A DNA stretch of 64,000 nucleotides from Bemisia tabaci (GCF_918797505.1 NC_092793.1:75203912-75267911), one strand, 5' to 3'; positions 1-11,196 are shown, numbered from the stretch's first letter. Made by a program: numbers and translations. Notes: generated from the letters alone by a model not told the origin.

Positions 1-878
1 CAAAGGGGCGGGCCTTGGAAAACCAAGATACTATCACCTACCTTCAACTGACTGTAAAAATTATTCTTAAAAATTGTAAGTTACATCAACAGGGTTGTCT
101 GAGCGTTTCATTGAACAATAGTCTAATAGTATTGACTGTTTTTGGACCAGGGATGCAGAATCTTCCAAGTGTCCACATTTTCATGTGTCTGTTTGACGGC
201 TTCCCACAAAATTTTCTTTCGATTTCCAAAGTTATGATTATTTTCCCCTTTTAATTTTTGTCTTTTTACCCTTGAAAATTTTCCTTCTTTCTATTGAACA
301 AGCCTCTCCACATTCACATGCATTCGCCTAGGTACATGATTAAGCATTTTCTGCATCCAAAGCGGTACTTGATTTGAACTATAAAAAAATTGTTGAAATA
401 TACAAATTAGGGAACTGTTACTGTTCTTTTTTAGGTAAACTTTATGTGAAATTAGCATTAAAGGAAGAGTGCCATTAAAGTAAAAAAATAAAAGTTGTAA
501 AAAAAAATTGGCATCAACATTTTGTTGAATCCTGTAACTCACTCATACCGACAGATGCTGAACACAAAATAAGTAAAGCGAAAAATATGCAACATGAAAA
601 GATAAAACTGTATGTGAGTTTTTTCTTAAAATTTACTAAAATAAAGTGACCAAAAAATTTTATAAGTGCACTAGGTATTTTTCCTATGTATAAAAAAATG
701 GAGAGAGTCTCCTCACTCCATTATAGAGGGTTTTTTAAGGGTTTTTTTTTTTGTTTAATTTGCAAGTTTTTTTCAACCTCTTTTTTAAACCAATGCTACT
801 AGGATATGTTCAGACTTTTCCGCGATGCGCATTAAAAGTTTTATTTTTAAAGGAGCCCTCCTCTCTTGTCTTTTACAG

Positions 879-969
879 ATCAGTCGGAATTGGGTCAAAA
901 GCACCGAACCATTAGATGCCCCTATCAGAGACGCAAGTGATTTTAAAGATGTTACCCGAGTATCAGCAG
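879..969 (+). CDS. Probable internal coding exon of an unidentified host gene entering from the left edge
   Basis: I do not recognise the protein. The exon is preceded by a strong acceptor (pyrimidine tract ending in TTTTACAG at 871-878) and followed by a consensus donor, CAG|GTATGT. It is 91 bp long. Only the frame starting at its first base is open throughout, giving 30 residues that start ISRNWVKSTEPLDAP and end DVTRVSA plus one leftover base (G). The two other frames contain stops. The leftover base fits an exon 11.4 kb downstream (12346) that needs exactly one incoming base, and the join would make a glycine codon. The peptide is hydrophilic, with no membrane segment or known motif. Sequence to the left (1-878) is AT-rich and looks intronic. 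The splice sites and open frame are seen directly; membership of one gene is inference. Confidence 0.5.
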
Positions 970-1174
970 GTATGTAAAGTGGTTTATTTTTGATGTTTCA
1001 CATCTATTGTAAGCAACTTCCAACATCATAAACCTACTGTGACCAGATGCAGAAGTGGTGGTGGGGTGATGGCCTTGTTCTTGTCTAGACTGTGCACATC
1101 AGGCATTATCTACAGACATTTATCTTTTGAACTTAGGTAACAAGAAAAATTAAAGTATATGCACTTTTAAATTT

Positions 1175-1180
1175 TTTATT
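1175..1180 (-). promoter_or_regulatory. Candidate poly(A) signal of the THAP gene
   Basis: AATAAA on the minus strand (TTTATT on +), about 235 bp downstream of the THAP stop codon. It is the first canonical hexamer after the stop. The stretch between holds T/A homopolymers at 1255-1289. Confidence 0.4.
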
Positions 1181-1412
1181 TTACAAAATTATTTACCTAA
1201 TGAGATTCACATTTTCACAGCCAAATAGAACCGATATGTTCTGAACATTGTTTCTTGTTTTTTTTTTTTGTTTTTTTTTTTTAAAAAAAAATGAATATTT
1301 TGAAATGCAACCATCAAATTGTCTGTTCGAAATAAAAATTAGGAACAATTGCTATTTAAATCAACTAATTTGTGAAGAAGAGCAGAGAAAACGCAAACTA
1401 TTTTGTCAGATA

Positions 1413-2324
1413 TCATCTAGAAAGACCAGTTTTAGAGGTTTTATTCCTCTGCGATCTCAAGCCAGGGCGCCGAGCAGGAGTGGTGGCAGGGCGTTTTTTG
1501 GATGTCTTGCTAGAATCAGAGAAAAGTTGAAAAATAGCCTTCCTCTTTTGATTTCTGTCTTTAAGCTCGGGTGTAGTTGTGCTTACTTCTGGCTCTGGGG
1601 TGCAACACCTTGAATTTGGTAATTTCCTGATGATCTCCTTCCCCAGCTCACACTGTATTGATTTAGTATTATCACCATCAGAACTATCATCAGCCTCATC
1701 CAAAACCAGTGCAACATTAATGGGATTAAATTCTTCTGATGATGGTTTACTTTCAACAGGATCAGGCTCTTCTGTCATTAGTTCAATCCTAACAAAATGA
1801 GATGCAGGTAACGCATATGAGTCATCTTGATATTCATGAGAACTGATTGAGTGTGTGTCCTCCTGATCCAAGTCATCTGGTTCATGGTGTTGTAAATGAG
1901 TATTATCATATGTAGGAGAGTTGCTTGATTCACCCAACAACTGATTGACTAATTCTTTCCTCTCCTCCTCTGTGGGCGTTTGGCTATAACAGTAAGGTTC
2001 ATCCGATGAAGGAGCGCTCCAAACTTCAGGAGGGATGGAAGGAACTGAGCCAGGCCTAAGTTTTGGTCCTTGAAAGTTAGCATGTGGCATTAACCTGATT
2101 TTCAAGAGCTGAGACGTGTCGAAATTGCTGTCCTCGAAATGTTTTGAGCATACTCTGGCGTTATTTGAAGGTCTAAACCTATCTCTGCAGCAGTAGTCAA
2201 CCCAGAGCTGGAGTCTCTCAGGTGATTTCTCAGGATTCGGGAATCGGTGAAAAAAGATGTTGCGCTCTCTAGTTTCGTTCTTCCCTGAGGTTTCATGACA
2301 ACCAGGAACAGAACAGTGCGGCAT
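1413..2324 (-). CDS. THAP-domain zinc-finger protein, single-exon ORF
   Basis: This complete 303-residue ORF has an ATG with A at -3. The N-terminus is a THAP domain, a zinc-dependent C2CH DNA-binding fold. The ligands are C4, C9, C59 and H62, with the conserved W41, the F63 after the C-x2-H, and a proline-rich motif around residues 91-98 (RPGSVPSIPP), where the family has AVPTIF. After residue 100 the protein is low-complexity and acidic/serine-rich (about 125-220), then turns basic (KKRPATTPARRP near the C-terminus, a likely nuclear localisation signal). There is no P-element transposase catalytic region and no visible coiled coil, so it looks like a THAP transcription factor or chromatin adaptor, not a transposase. 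An AATAAA on the minus strand (1180-1175) lies about 235 bp past the stop. It sits antisense within the presumed intron of the + strand gene. The domain call is firm; the biological role and target sequence are unknown. Confidence 0.85.
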   Translation of the reverse strand: MPHCSVPGCHETSGKNETRERNIFFHRFPNPEKSPERLQLWVDYCCRDRFRPSNNARVCSKHFEDSNFDTSQLLKIRLMPHANFQGPKLRPGSVPSIPPEVWSAPSSDEPYCYSQTPTEEERKELVNQLLGESSNSPTYDNTHLQHHEPDDLDQEDTHSISSHEYQDDSYALPASHFVRIELMTEEPDPVESKPSSEEFNPINVALVLDEADDSSDGDNTKSIQCELGKEIIRKLPNSRCCTPEPEVSTTTPELKDRNQKRKAIFQLFSDSSKTSKKRPATTPARRPGLRSQRNKTSKTGLSR

Positions 2325-2614
2325 TTTGAATCACGTCATGAAGGAAAAGAGAGCTGCAACAGAGAAGAAAAAATGATTTAGGAAATAAAAACAAATAAAC
2401 AGCTCGAGTGGTAGACGAGGAATGAAGAGGAAGTATTGAATTGCTCAATCAACTCGCCAAAAAGGCTCTCCAAATCATTGAGATTCATTAGCTATACATA
2501 ATCAAAAAATGATTTAATGTGCTTAAATTGAAAATTGATTTTATCACTAAAGGTGGGAAACGAAGAAACTTAAGTCTTTAGTAAGGCCTAAGCAGAAGAG
2601 GTATGAAATTGTAA

Positions 2615-3103
2615 CACCAATACAAAGCGGCAGTATGTATAAAAATAGGGTGCCAAACCCTTAAGCGGCTTAAAATCTTAAAGGTTAAAAGTTTAAAAGA
2701 GCCTCAAATTAAGAACAGGACGATTTTCCATCTGTGGGAGTCAAAAGTGAAGGGAGTATTTCCTCCAACTGTCTTGTTATTCAATCCTCAGACAAGGAAT
2801 GCAAAATCACACTTTTTCGCTGTTAACTTTTGGAGCCAGGATCTCAGGGAAAGATTTGCCAGGATAAGCTGTGAGGAACCCTCGTCATCATATTGCTGTG
2901 AATATTACTTAGTTGTGAATGCAAGAAAGTTTGGTAGGAACATAGAGAAAGCGTGTGTGGACAAGTGGCTAATCCGTGAACTGGTGCTCAGTCCGAAACT
3001 GACCATTGAAATTAGGTGGAATCCCCCTGATACAGGCAGTTTAGCGGGTGAAAGTTTTCAAGTCACCGATGTTCGATGTTATGCTCCATGTCTTAAACTT
3101 TAG
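2615..3103 (+). other. 162-codon open frame with no ATG, unidentified
   Basis: The frame is open from just after an in-frame TAA (2612) to a TAG at 3101-3103, without a single in-frame ATG. Any product would need an upstream exon or a non-AUG start. The translation has mixed composition (for example KSHFFAVNFWSQDLRERF and EIRWNPPDTGSLAGESF), includes several cysteines and tryptophans, and is not low-complexity. I recognise no family. No convincing acceptor opens it. It could be a decayed exon, part of an unknown element, or chance. Confidence 0.25.
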
Positions 3104-3390
3104 TTGCGAAACTGAGGATCCCAAATTGAGTTTCGCAAACTTTGAATAGGTACATAATGAGTCGCTTAGAAATTTTAAATTTATTTTTTTTCATAAAATT
3201 TGCACACAATTTTTTACTGATCATTATCTGCAAGATATGTAAATGAAAAAAGGCGAGTTTTTTACGATTCTTATATTTTTTAGAGGGATGGCACGAGGTA
3301 TGCCTCTTGAAACAGCGGCATCTTACCGTTTGACAGTCAGTCTGCTTGCAGTGCCATCTCTGAAAACCTAATCATTATCAACGGATAATT

Positions 3391-3522
3391 GGAATGCATT
3401 TTGCAATTTGGAACTATAAATTCTGGAAAAACACTTATATATGTGCATAGGGAAACTAATGGCATATAAGTCGTTTTTAAACCGGGCTAGAATTTATAGT
3501 TCCAAATTGCAAAATGTAGTCC
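3391..3522. mobile_element. MITE family A copy 1 (GGAC-ended, 4-bp TSD)
   Basis: About 132 bp with long terminal inverted repeats starting GGAATGCATTTTGCAATTTG, flanked on both sides by AATT. The centre carries TATGTGCATAGGGAAAC, conserved in the other copies. It has no coding capacity. Confidence 0.75.
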
Positions 3523-3565
3523 AATTTTCTGACCGCCTGCGCCTATTGGGTCACGTTAGGCATAT

Positions 3566-4150
3566 CAGTGGCAGTGAGACATTTAAGGAATAATAATGTA
3601 AGTGTACGCGACCTATACGCAACGTAACATACAAAGGCGCGAAGCAACTATTCGATCACCCGTGCGTGGCACAGTATCACTCGAAATTGAAGGCGAACTT
3701 AACGCACCAACTTATCAGATCAATGCTTGCTAACATCGGAATCACTCGCTGAATGTGGGAGCTGAATGTGGCTTGAATGTGAAAGTCATCGGTCCGATCC
3801 CTGAATTTTGCGTGTGTCGCGCGCAAAAGTCAGCAACAAGGCTCAGCGACCATCGGATAATGTCGGATTTGTCTGAACTATTCGAATAGATTTGATACAA
3901 ATCTGGATAAAAATAACTCGAATTTGCGAAATTTCAGCCGTTGAGCGATGACTGCTGACTCCCATATTCAGCTGTCAAATTCAGCGTGTGATTCCGGCAT
4001 AACTCGAGGTGCGTGAAATTCGCCTTCAATTCCGAGTGATACCGTACCACGAAAACGGTGGTCGAGTTGCTTCGCACCTAAGAACTTTGAGTATAGGTCA
4101 CGGTCTCTTACGTTAATTGTTATTCCTTAAAATCCAGCGACTGTAGCCTT
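3566..4150. mobile_element. Foldback element with arms of about 200 bp
   Basis: The left arm (about 3572-3790) and right arm (about 3930-4143) are imperfect inverted copies. Matching landmarks are TTAAGGAATAA near both ends and, inside each arm, one copy of the dispersed 65-bp box (3636-3695 and, inverted, 4021-4078). There is no clear target duplication and no ORF. Confidence 0.65.
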
Positions 4151-6011
4151 TGTAGGCATTAACGCCGTGTAAAAATTCCTTCGATCAAATATTTCTTTTT
4201 GAGCTAAATTATGAATATCTTTCTTCGGAACGTTCAGGTACATACGCAAGCTTCATTGCGTAGCGAAAAAAGTTCTCTGAAAAACTCACCCAAGAAAATC
4301 GACTAGCTCCCCGGAAATACGTATTTTTATCTGAGGAAATGTAGAAGCGTCAGAATCTTCGAACGGTGCGCGACGCGCTTTTGGTCCATATACAGGATGA
4401 TCCATAAGTCTTGCGCCACTTAAAGAACCCAATGGTTCCCTCCTTTTCGAAGGTGATCCCTTCAAAATTTTAGGGGGGTTTCAAAAGTTGTCTCCTTTGA
4501 CGTAAACACACTCACAAAATTTTAAGCCTTCATCTCAATTCTTTCGAAAGTTACAGGGCTACCAGAAGACGGATACACCAGTATTTTTTTAATTAATCAT
4601 TTTTATTAAGAATAACTTTTTTTCTTCATTTATTGGTGCTAGTGGTGCGAGATTTTTGGATCACCGAGTAAATCACACGGTGAGTCCTGATAGGAGCATT
4701 ACCGTATCCACCGTAAATTCCGTCTTTCTCATTGGTGGGCACATCTTAACCTCTCCCCACCCCTCCCTCGCCACCAATAGTGAAAGACTTCATTATTTTC
4801 AAAAAGGAGCCTTTCTTCCGTATCCTGGTTGGAAATGCATCATCTGGCAACGCTGTTTTCAACCGCAGTTGAAAGAACAATCTCTGGTGGATCACGTGAC
4901 GTCATTGAAGGCTTCTTTTTCGGTGTGCAAAACCTCGTGCACACAAAGAGAAGTCCACGCGTCTCGAGAGTAAACAAACGTTTCAACTTACCCTAGGAAG
5001 TAGTATCGCTGGAGTTGCTATTTTCCGGTATGCTTATCACGAGCGTTTTAAAACTGTCCTTTTTATTTAATTATTTTTTACACGTTAGATTCAAGAGAAT
5101 TGCATAGATGATAAAGAATATAGACTGTAACAGGCGCTAGTGTGGAGTGAGAAGTTCGGACGCACTGGTTCGATAAGAGTGGGGCGGCCGCGACAGGCGA
5201 TGGCGACCTCGCTCAGCCCAGTGACGTCACTCCGAAACAGCGCTGTCAACTCGCAAGAGGATTGGCTGTTTCCACGGGTCGAACGAGAGGGGATCCGCCG
5301 CGACTTGGCAGCGTTGTGAGGTACGATGTTGCCGGCTTGGACGGCGTTGTTTATTGCCGACGTTCTGCGGCGTGCAGTTGCGTTACATCTTGAGCCACGC
5401 CTGCCAGCGGGCTCATTGTTGAATCGATCGCGATCGATTAATAGCATTGCTGAGATAGGGCTCCGTCGATCAAGGTCATTACAGAACGATACCGTAATCG
5501 ACCCGCTGGATGACGTCTCACCCGGCACGGCGGTCTGATCGCTGGTCGCGATATCCGTTGACGTCATGCCCGGTGCAGCGATGCCAAATTGAATTTCATG
5601 TAGTTTTTTTGCTGATTAAAGTTTTATGGCGTTTCGTACAATTCGTCATTTCCCGGAAGAGGGAACGTACCTTTATTCTAAGGTTGCAAAATGTTCTCGA
5701 GCAATTCTATTTTTTTTTTTTTTTTAAAAATGCACCTGTGCCATTTTTGTTCACAATTGTTGTGGCTTTTGCATGGGATTAGAAGGAAAATCAATGAAAT
5801 TTTCGGTTTGAAATGCCTATGATTCTCCTCGTAAAAATGCAGTTTGCAAGGGAAAATTTGGCAACATTGAAATGTAGTTACGTTCCGCGAGGGAAATGAT
5901 GAATCGGGTCAAGTTATGGGGAAAGTAAACCATGGCAAGTCGGTAAAAATCAGCAAAAATAAATAAATTGTCCTTAAGTTGAGGTTAAGTTGCATTCCCG
6001 GAATGTATTTA
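4151..6011. other. No gene recognised; unique DNA with a CpG-richer patch at about 5130-5570
   Basis: The patch contains TGACGTCAC-type and CGATCGATCG-type words and an antisense open frame of 158 codons (5091-5567) with no recognisable domain. It could be a promoter or first-exon region, but no TATA box or Inr is convincing. The rest is AT-rich. Confidence 0.3.
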
Positions 6012-6206
6012 TACCTATATTTATTTATTTTTTACTGCTTCAAATGCACACACAAGTGGTAATTCTGCGCTTTCATTCAGAGCCCCAACCCCCTCATAGT
6101 CCGTGCTGCATCAAACCGCTGTTTAGGACTATCAAACTCGGGTTGCCTAGCTAGAAATCGAACCCGGAAACTCCGGATCATACAGCTAGCGCTTCACTAA
6201 AACCAC
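6012..6206 (-). mobile_element. tRNA-derived SINE, copy 1
   Basis: On the minus strand the head shows a box B-like GGGTTCGATTTC (about 6154-6165) and, upstream of it, a box A-like AGTGAAGCGCTAGCTG. A body follows, ending in an A/T-rich tail (TAAAAAATAAATAAAT). It aligns through head and body with the copy at 10152-10344. SINEs are moved by LINE enzymes, none of which is seen here. Confidence 0.65.
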
Positions 6207-6709
6207 AACACAATTGCAGCCCGGAATTGCGAATTTACACGTGTTGCTTACTCAAAATTGATGAAGAAAATCCGCAAAAAATAGAAAACTCAGATACAAT
6301 ATTTCCGCGGCCACTTTAATAATAGTATTTCCTGAGGCTGATAGGGTGCAATCCGCAAATATAAACCAAGAATTCGACTTGAAACGTAGAAGCTTGATCA
6401 TTCATTTAAAAATCTCAAAAGTGAGTTTTTAAAAACCAGTCCTAGATGTTTTGCGTGGCCTCCTAGTTGTGTGACAAACAGTCCGGAAAGATCGCATGAA
6501 ACTTCGCTTTTTTAACCCTTTATACGTTGTTATTGAGAAAACTCGTTTCAATCCGGATTTTTTGTGGTATTTTCTGCAACCAGTGTGCAGCAGGTGGTGA
6601 CCGTCAAAAAGTGGCTACAACCCCTCTTACATCCTAATTCGCCGCCAGTTTTCGGTTGCTCAGAGTCGAGGGACAAGCTTTCACGTTCTCTTTACAACGG
6701 TTCTCTTCT

Positions 6710-6907
6710 GCACCAAAAAAAAGTGAAGTTAATTTATTATGCTGGATGTCAAAAAAGTGTGCTAGAACTTATAAAATGCTGAATTACCCGCCACCGCAGT
6801 TAGTTTTACATCTTGGCATTGCTAAAGTAACTATACTGTAGCGGGCAATTCAGCATTTTATAAGTTCTATTAAGCACACTGTTTTCACACCCTGAATGTT
6901 AAATCAA
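6710..6907. mobile_element. Foldback MITE (CAC-G group), abutting the next MITE
   Basis: The inverted arms share ATAAAATGCTGAATT and AAGTGTGCT/AGCACACT words. Subterminal words (ATGCTGGATGTCAAAAA, CCTGAATGTTAAATC) recall the elements at 57940 and 58674. Its right end touches the CACTG element at 6908. Left boundary uncertain. Confidence 0.5.
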
Positions 6908-7138
6908 CACTGGGAAAAGAAACAAATTGGATCTAGAGTCTAGACTCTTAAAATCATCGACAAGAAAAAGTACTCTTGATTCGCAATCAGAATCTAGCTT
7001 AAATCAAGAACCAAGCCTCTTAATTTAAGCGGATTTCGTTTTGATTCAAGCAAAAATCCGACTGAATCAAGAGTATTTTTTCTTTTCAATGTTTTCAAGA
7101 GTCTGGACTCTAGATCCAATGTGTTTTTTTCCCCAGTG
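6908..7138. mobile_element. CACTG-ended foldback MITE, family B copy 1
   Basis: Termini are CACTGGG and CCCAGTG. Long inverted arms contain TTGGATCTAGAGTCTAGACT and GACAAGAAAAAGTACTCTTG, and the element is flanked by AA on both sides. The end sequence and 2-bp duplication fit the CMC (CACTA/Mirage/Chapaev) group; the assignment is by termini only. Confidence 0.75.
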
Positions 7139-7532
7139 AACCTCAATTTTTTTTCGGTGTGAATCGCACAGCCCGGTGAATTTTTCTTTTCTTTTTTCCT
7201 AGTTTTGAATCTCTTCTCTGACTTTCAATCGATTTCCGCGGACGTAAGAATTTAACATTGTTTTTCGCGTATTTTGCGTCGTGAGGTAAATGATTTCAAA
7301 TGATGCGAAACTGCGAGAGTATCACGGTCGTTTATCAGTCCCGCGACCGCTCGTTTATGCTGATGTCGTCACTGTTTAGCGTCATGTCAGTCCGAATCGT
7401 CATCCGACCGAATAATATCGTAATCACACGTGCATTCGCTCAAAATGTAAACGCACTGGCACACAGTGGAAAGAGTCAATTAGAGAGGTTGGACATGGAA
7501 TTTTTTACTCTAATTGCAAATTTCGATATTTA

Positions 7533-7741
7533 CACTGGTAAAAGGAACCTCTTGGACCAATGCCGCGGTGCATTGACTTGAGAGTGCAGTTTCTTGTCGC
7601 CGTATTTAAGAGTCTTGAACTCTTGTTTCAAGCGGATTTTGCATTGATTCAATTCAAAATCCGCTTGAAACAAGAGTCCAGACTCTTAAATCCGGCGACA
7701 AGAAACTGCACTCTTGAACCAAGAAGTTTTTTTTACCAGTG
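7533..7741. mobile_element. CACTG-ended foldback MITE, related to family B
   Basis: CACTGG/CCAGTG termini with TA on both sides. The arms include AGAGTGCAGTTTCTTGTCGCC and a near-perfect central inverted repeat (CTCTTGTTTCAAGCGGATTTT). Confidence 0.7.
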
Positions 7742-7894
7742 TATTTCGTCACATTTTACATTTCAAGGGGTGCTTAGAAATGTTTGCAATGTTTGCAAAT
7801 GTTGTTTAATAATCGATTCTCCACCATAGCTTCAAATGAGTAAATATCGGCAATTAATGATTCTCGCATCGCCCCTGATGATGATGATGATGTT

Positions 7895-8035
7895 GTTGTT
7901 CTTCTTCTTCCTACTCCTTCTCTTTGTTTTCTTCTTTGTTTCCTTCTTTTTTCCTCATCTTTTTGTTCCTCCTCTTTTTCTCCCTCCTCTTTTTCTTTCT
8001 CCTCTTTTTCTTTCTCCTCTTCCCCTTCGGTTTCA
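7895..8035 (+). repeat. Polypyrimidine tract
   Basis: TTC/CTCCT-rich stretch on the + strand. The open frames in it are simple-sequence artefacts. It ends exactly where the next element begins. Confidence 0.8.
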
Positions 8036-10044
8036 GGGCATTCCTTCAACGATTTTTTGTCCGCTCACCTGTTTTGTCCAGTAGTTTACGTCCACGCGTG
8101 AAATAAGCAACAGTGGCTTGGTCCAAGTGTCATATTTTAGTCCGTAAAATTATATCGACAATAATCAAATGAGAAAATTGAGAGAGACGGGAGAGTTGTT
8201 GTGGTAACTCATTTTTTAAATGAAATGTTATTTCCTTCTTTTGATCAATCTTTTTAAATTGTCATGGGTGAATATTTGGTTTTATTTCCATCCTCAAAAT
8301 TTTCGATGAAAAATAAACCTTATAAATACTTTTTTTTAATGAAAATATCACTTTATTTTCAAAACATTTACATTTTTAAAACGTGGCAAATATTTGTAAA
8401 ACCTTTTCCAATCGATGGCATCGATATCAAAGTCAATTAGCAGTAGTTGTGTCCAAAGAAACTGTGCACAAATGAATAAAATAGGGAAAAAACCGAGAGG
8501 CACGCAATCTTCGGTTTTAGCCCATTTGTACATTGATCTTTCAGAGTCAAATACGTCCTATTTTGAGCGTTTAGTTACGCTCACACCACGCTGCAGCACA
8601 GCAAAAGCACAAAATATAAAGGAAAAATTAATGTGCTTTGAAAATCATTAAATACGACAAGGAAACACCTTAATATTTACAAAACACACATTAAATTTTC
8701 CTTTCATAAACATATTTTTTTTATCAATTTAAATTAAAGTAATCCATGGAGAGTGTGCAAACATATAAAAATCATGAGTTGAAAAACGCTGACTCCGCAA
8801 GTTTAAATAATAGGCCCTTGCTTTAAGCGGAGTGATGTGACGTGCTGCCAGCACGAAACGCGCACTGGCGCCTACAAACCTAAGCAGATACTTCACGCAT
8901 TGCGCAATGCTTGAGGTATCCCTTAGGTTTGTAGGCGCCAATGAGCGTTCCGTGCTGGCTGGCTGGCCGCGCCGCAGCGTGCCACGTGCCACGGTGCTTC
9001 ACTATTTCACAATAGAGGTGTTGTACAGTATTATACGAAATTGAAGGCACTCCAAAATACCAACAATAAGAATGACAGGCGTCCTTTAAAAGTACGGAAC
9101 TTTCCTTTCAAAATAAGTCGAGATAAGAGAGATAAAGGAACATTCTTGAGTATGCCGTCAAGAAGATTCCATTTTGAATCAAGAATAAAATAAGGTGAAC
9201 AAAAGCGGGTTTCTGCTTGATGTAAGTGACTTTCCTTTTTATAAAAGTATCTTTTCTTTTTCAGGAAAACATTATTTTCTTTATTAACTCATAAGGAAAT
9301 CTTCTCGGCGGTAAATTTAAGGATATTTCTCCTTAAATTAGGTCATTTGTTCCTCTAATGAGGTTAAAAATCATACTAAACGTTATTAAATACAGATTCT
9401 AGGACATTAAGTTTTTCGACCACCGCTCTCTTTTTGTTGTCGTCACTCGATTTAATTTGCGAGGGAACTTCGCGCTTTTGAAAGATGCCATCAATCATGA
9501 TACGTTGGGTTGCCTTCGATCTCATATGATACCGTGCAACACCTCCGTGGCAAAATAGTAGCTCGAAGCACTGCGGCAAACCAGTGCCGAAGCGAAGTTA
9601 TTATGCACAGGAAAAATATGAGATCCTTTAGCTGAGGCAAGTCAAAAGGTTTTCCAGTTCAGGTATAAAAATATGGGATTTTCTTGAAAGATAATTGAGT
9701 CCTGTTGCACCAAAGAGGTGTAGAGAGTTTTAGTGAATTTTCTCTCATGGAAATGACGCTCCCTCATCTTTACCAAAAATCTCAATTATATATTTTTCTC
9801 CGTTGGAGCAAACAAACAAAAAAAAAAAGAAAAAAAAACAAGCAAATCCTCATTCTTCCAAGACATTAAACATTTTCATCCAAAAACGTCGTAAGCAGTT
9901 GTCGTTTGTATTTACATGTGGACCAATTAACTTTGGGTCTCAAGTGGTAAGTGGACCAAAACTCCCCTTCCGAAAAAACGCGTGGACGTAAACTACTGGA
10001 TAAAACAGGTGCGCGGACAAAAAATCGTCGACGAAATGTCCTAT
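8036..10044. mobile_element. Possible 2-kb element with TIRs of about 60 bp, interrupting a pyrimidine tract
   Basis: The left end (8036-8100) and right end (9977-10044) are inverted copies containing CGATTTTTTGTCCGC and CAGTAGTTTACGTCCACGCG. Both sides are flanked by + strand CT-rich sequence. The interior is AT-rich with no transposase frame. It contains an inverted repeat at 8840-8965 (arms CCTACAAACCTAAG / TTAGGTTTGTAGG) and one 65-bp-box relative at 8993-9050. No target duplication was found, so two separate short inserts are an alternative. Confidence 0.4.
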
Positions 10045-10151
10045 AACCCCCCGCCCTTCCCTCCTCTTCCTTTCTCCTCCTTTCTCTTTTCCCATTCTTC
10101 CTCTTTCCTATTTCATATTCTGCTTGTGTTATCGTGTTCACAATACATTAG

Positions 10152-10344
10152 CTTTTTTTTTTTTTACCACTTCAAGTAGCCTACAAGGGCTAATCCCGCG
10201 CTTTTTAGTCCCGGCCCCCTTCCGTCCCTACTGAACAACCAATCCCAGGCAACCATTGTTTGAGACCATCGAACTCGGGTCGCCTAGCCGGGAATCGAAC
10301 CCGGACCTCCCGATCGTAGAGCTAGCGCTACAACTACTAGGCAC
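10152..10344 (-). mobile_element. tRNA-derived SINE, copy 2
   Basis: The minus strand reads a tRNA-like head with TAGCGCTAGCTCTACGATCG (box A-like) and GGGTTCGATTCCCGG (box B, 10291-10304), bracketed by GCCTAG/CTAGGC. A body homologous to the 6-kb copy follows, then a run of A's (10152-10163 read in reverse). It is better preserved than copy 1. Confidence 0.75.
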
Positions 10345-10371
10345 AGGGTACACCACAGGAGGCCGAGTTGG

Positions 10372-10590
10372 TGGAGATCGTCTGACTGTTACATAGGGGA
10401 TGATACCACTATTCGACCACGTGGGAGCTTGTGTTGCCTACTCTCAAAATTGAAGGCAAATGGACATGACGTTAAAATAACCTTCTTCCGTTTGGTGAAA
10501 AACTCTAATTTGTGTGTGTGTCTCGAGTGAGCGTGCCGTTTTACCACGATACCACCATTTGATCGCTCAGAGTATGATCAAATCTATAGT
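10372..10590 (+). repeat. Satellite-like repeat with a period of about 143 bp (about 1.5 monomers)
   Basis: The GATACCACTATTCGACCACG start at 10402 recurs in degenerate form at 10546. The stretch is closely similar to 23585-23870, including the TGACGTTAAAATAACCTTCT segment. It contains the dispersed 65-bp-type box ending AAATTGAAGGC. Confidence 0.65.
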
Positions 10591-10719
10591 CATTACGGTT
10601 TACAGCACATAGACGCAAAAGCACAAAAGCGAACTGAAAATGACACTGAATGTCATTTCAGTTTGCTTTGGCCCTTTTTCAACTCCTCGGGCCCGTTTAC
10701 TTCGAGGGTTTTGATAATT

Positions 10720-10972
10720 CTGCCGTGTTAAGGAAGAACGCCGTCTGAACATTCGAAAGTTGCCAAATTTCCCTCGATAAAATGTCTATTATTAAGGAAA
10801 GTTATGAATTTTTTTCCTCGAAATTTTCAGGAACTTTAGTTGAAATTATGAGCGAAATTATCTGAAAAAGTAGAAGAAAAATATCCCTAAGTTTATCAGG
10901 AAATTTGTGTTTTATCAAAGGAAATTTGGCAACCCATGCACGTTTATACGGAGTTTTTCCTTAGCACGGCAG
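10720..10972. mobile_element. MITE family E copy 1 (CTGCCGTG-ended, 4-bp TSD)
   Basis: 253 bp. TIRs read CTGCCGTGTTAAGGAAGAAC and its inverse; subterminal GTTGCCAAATTTCC is conserved. Flanked by AATT on both sides. Confidence 0.8.
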
Positions 10973-11132
10973 AATTTTCGGCAATAAACTACTTGCAACG
11001 TCGCAAATTAGGGTATGAATGTCTTTTACCTCACGTTCGGTGATGAGAAACTGTGTAACAGCGCACGCGCTAGATTGTAATCTTAGCGGTAATCGTGATC
11101 TTCCGCCGTCAAGTTGACCCGCTACTGATGAA

Positions 11133-11196
11133 GGCGCTCTGGAGCAACTATTCTGCCTCAGAAGTATTGCACGGTATCAGACGGAAATGAAGGCGC
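11133..11196 (+). repeat. Isolated copy of the 65-bp box
   Basis: It runs from GGCGCTCTGGAGCAACTATT to GAAATGAAGGCGC. The ends and the CAACTATT core match the copies in the satellites. Confidence 0.5.

Noticed and set aside
5091..5567. 158-codon minus-strand ORF in a CpG-richer patch
   Set aside because: No motif, no start context or splice evidence, and overlapping frames on + of similar quality. GC-rich patches are poor in stops.
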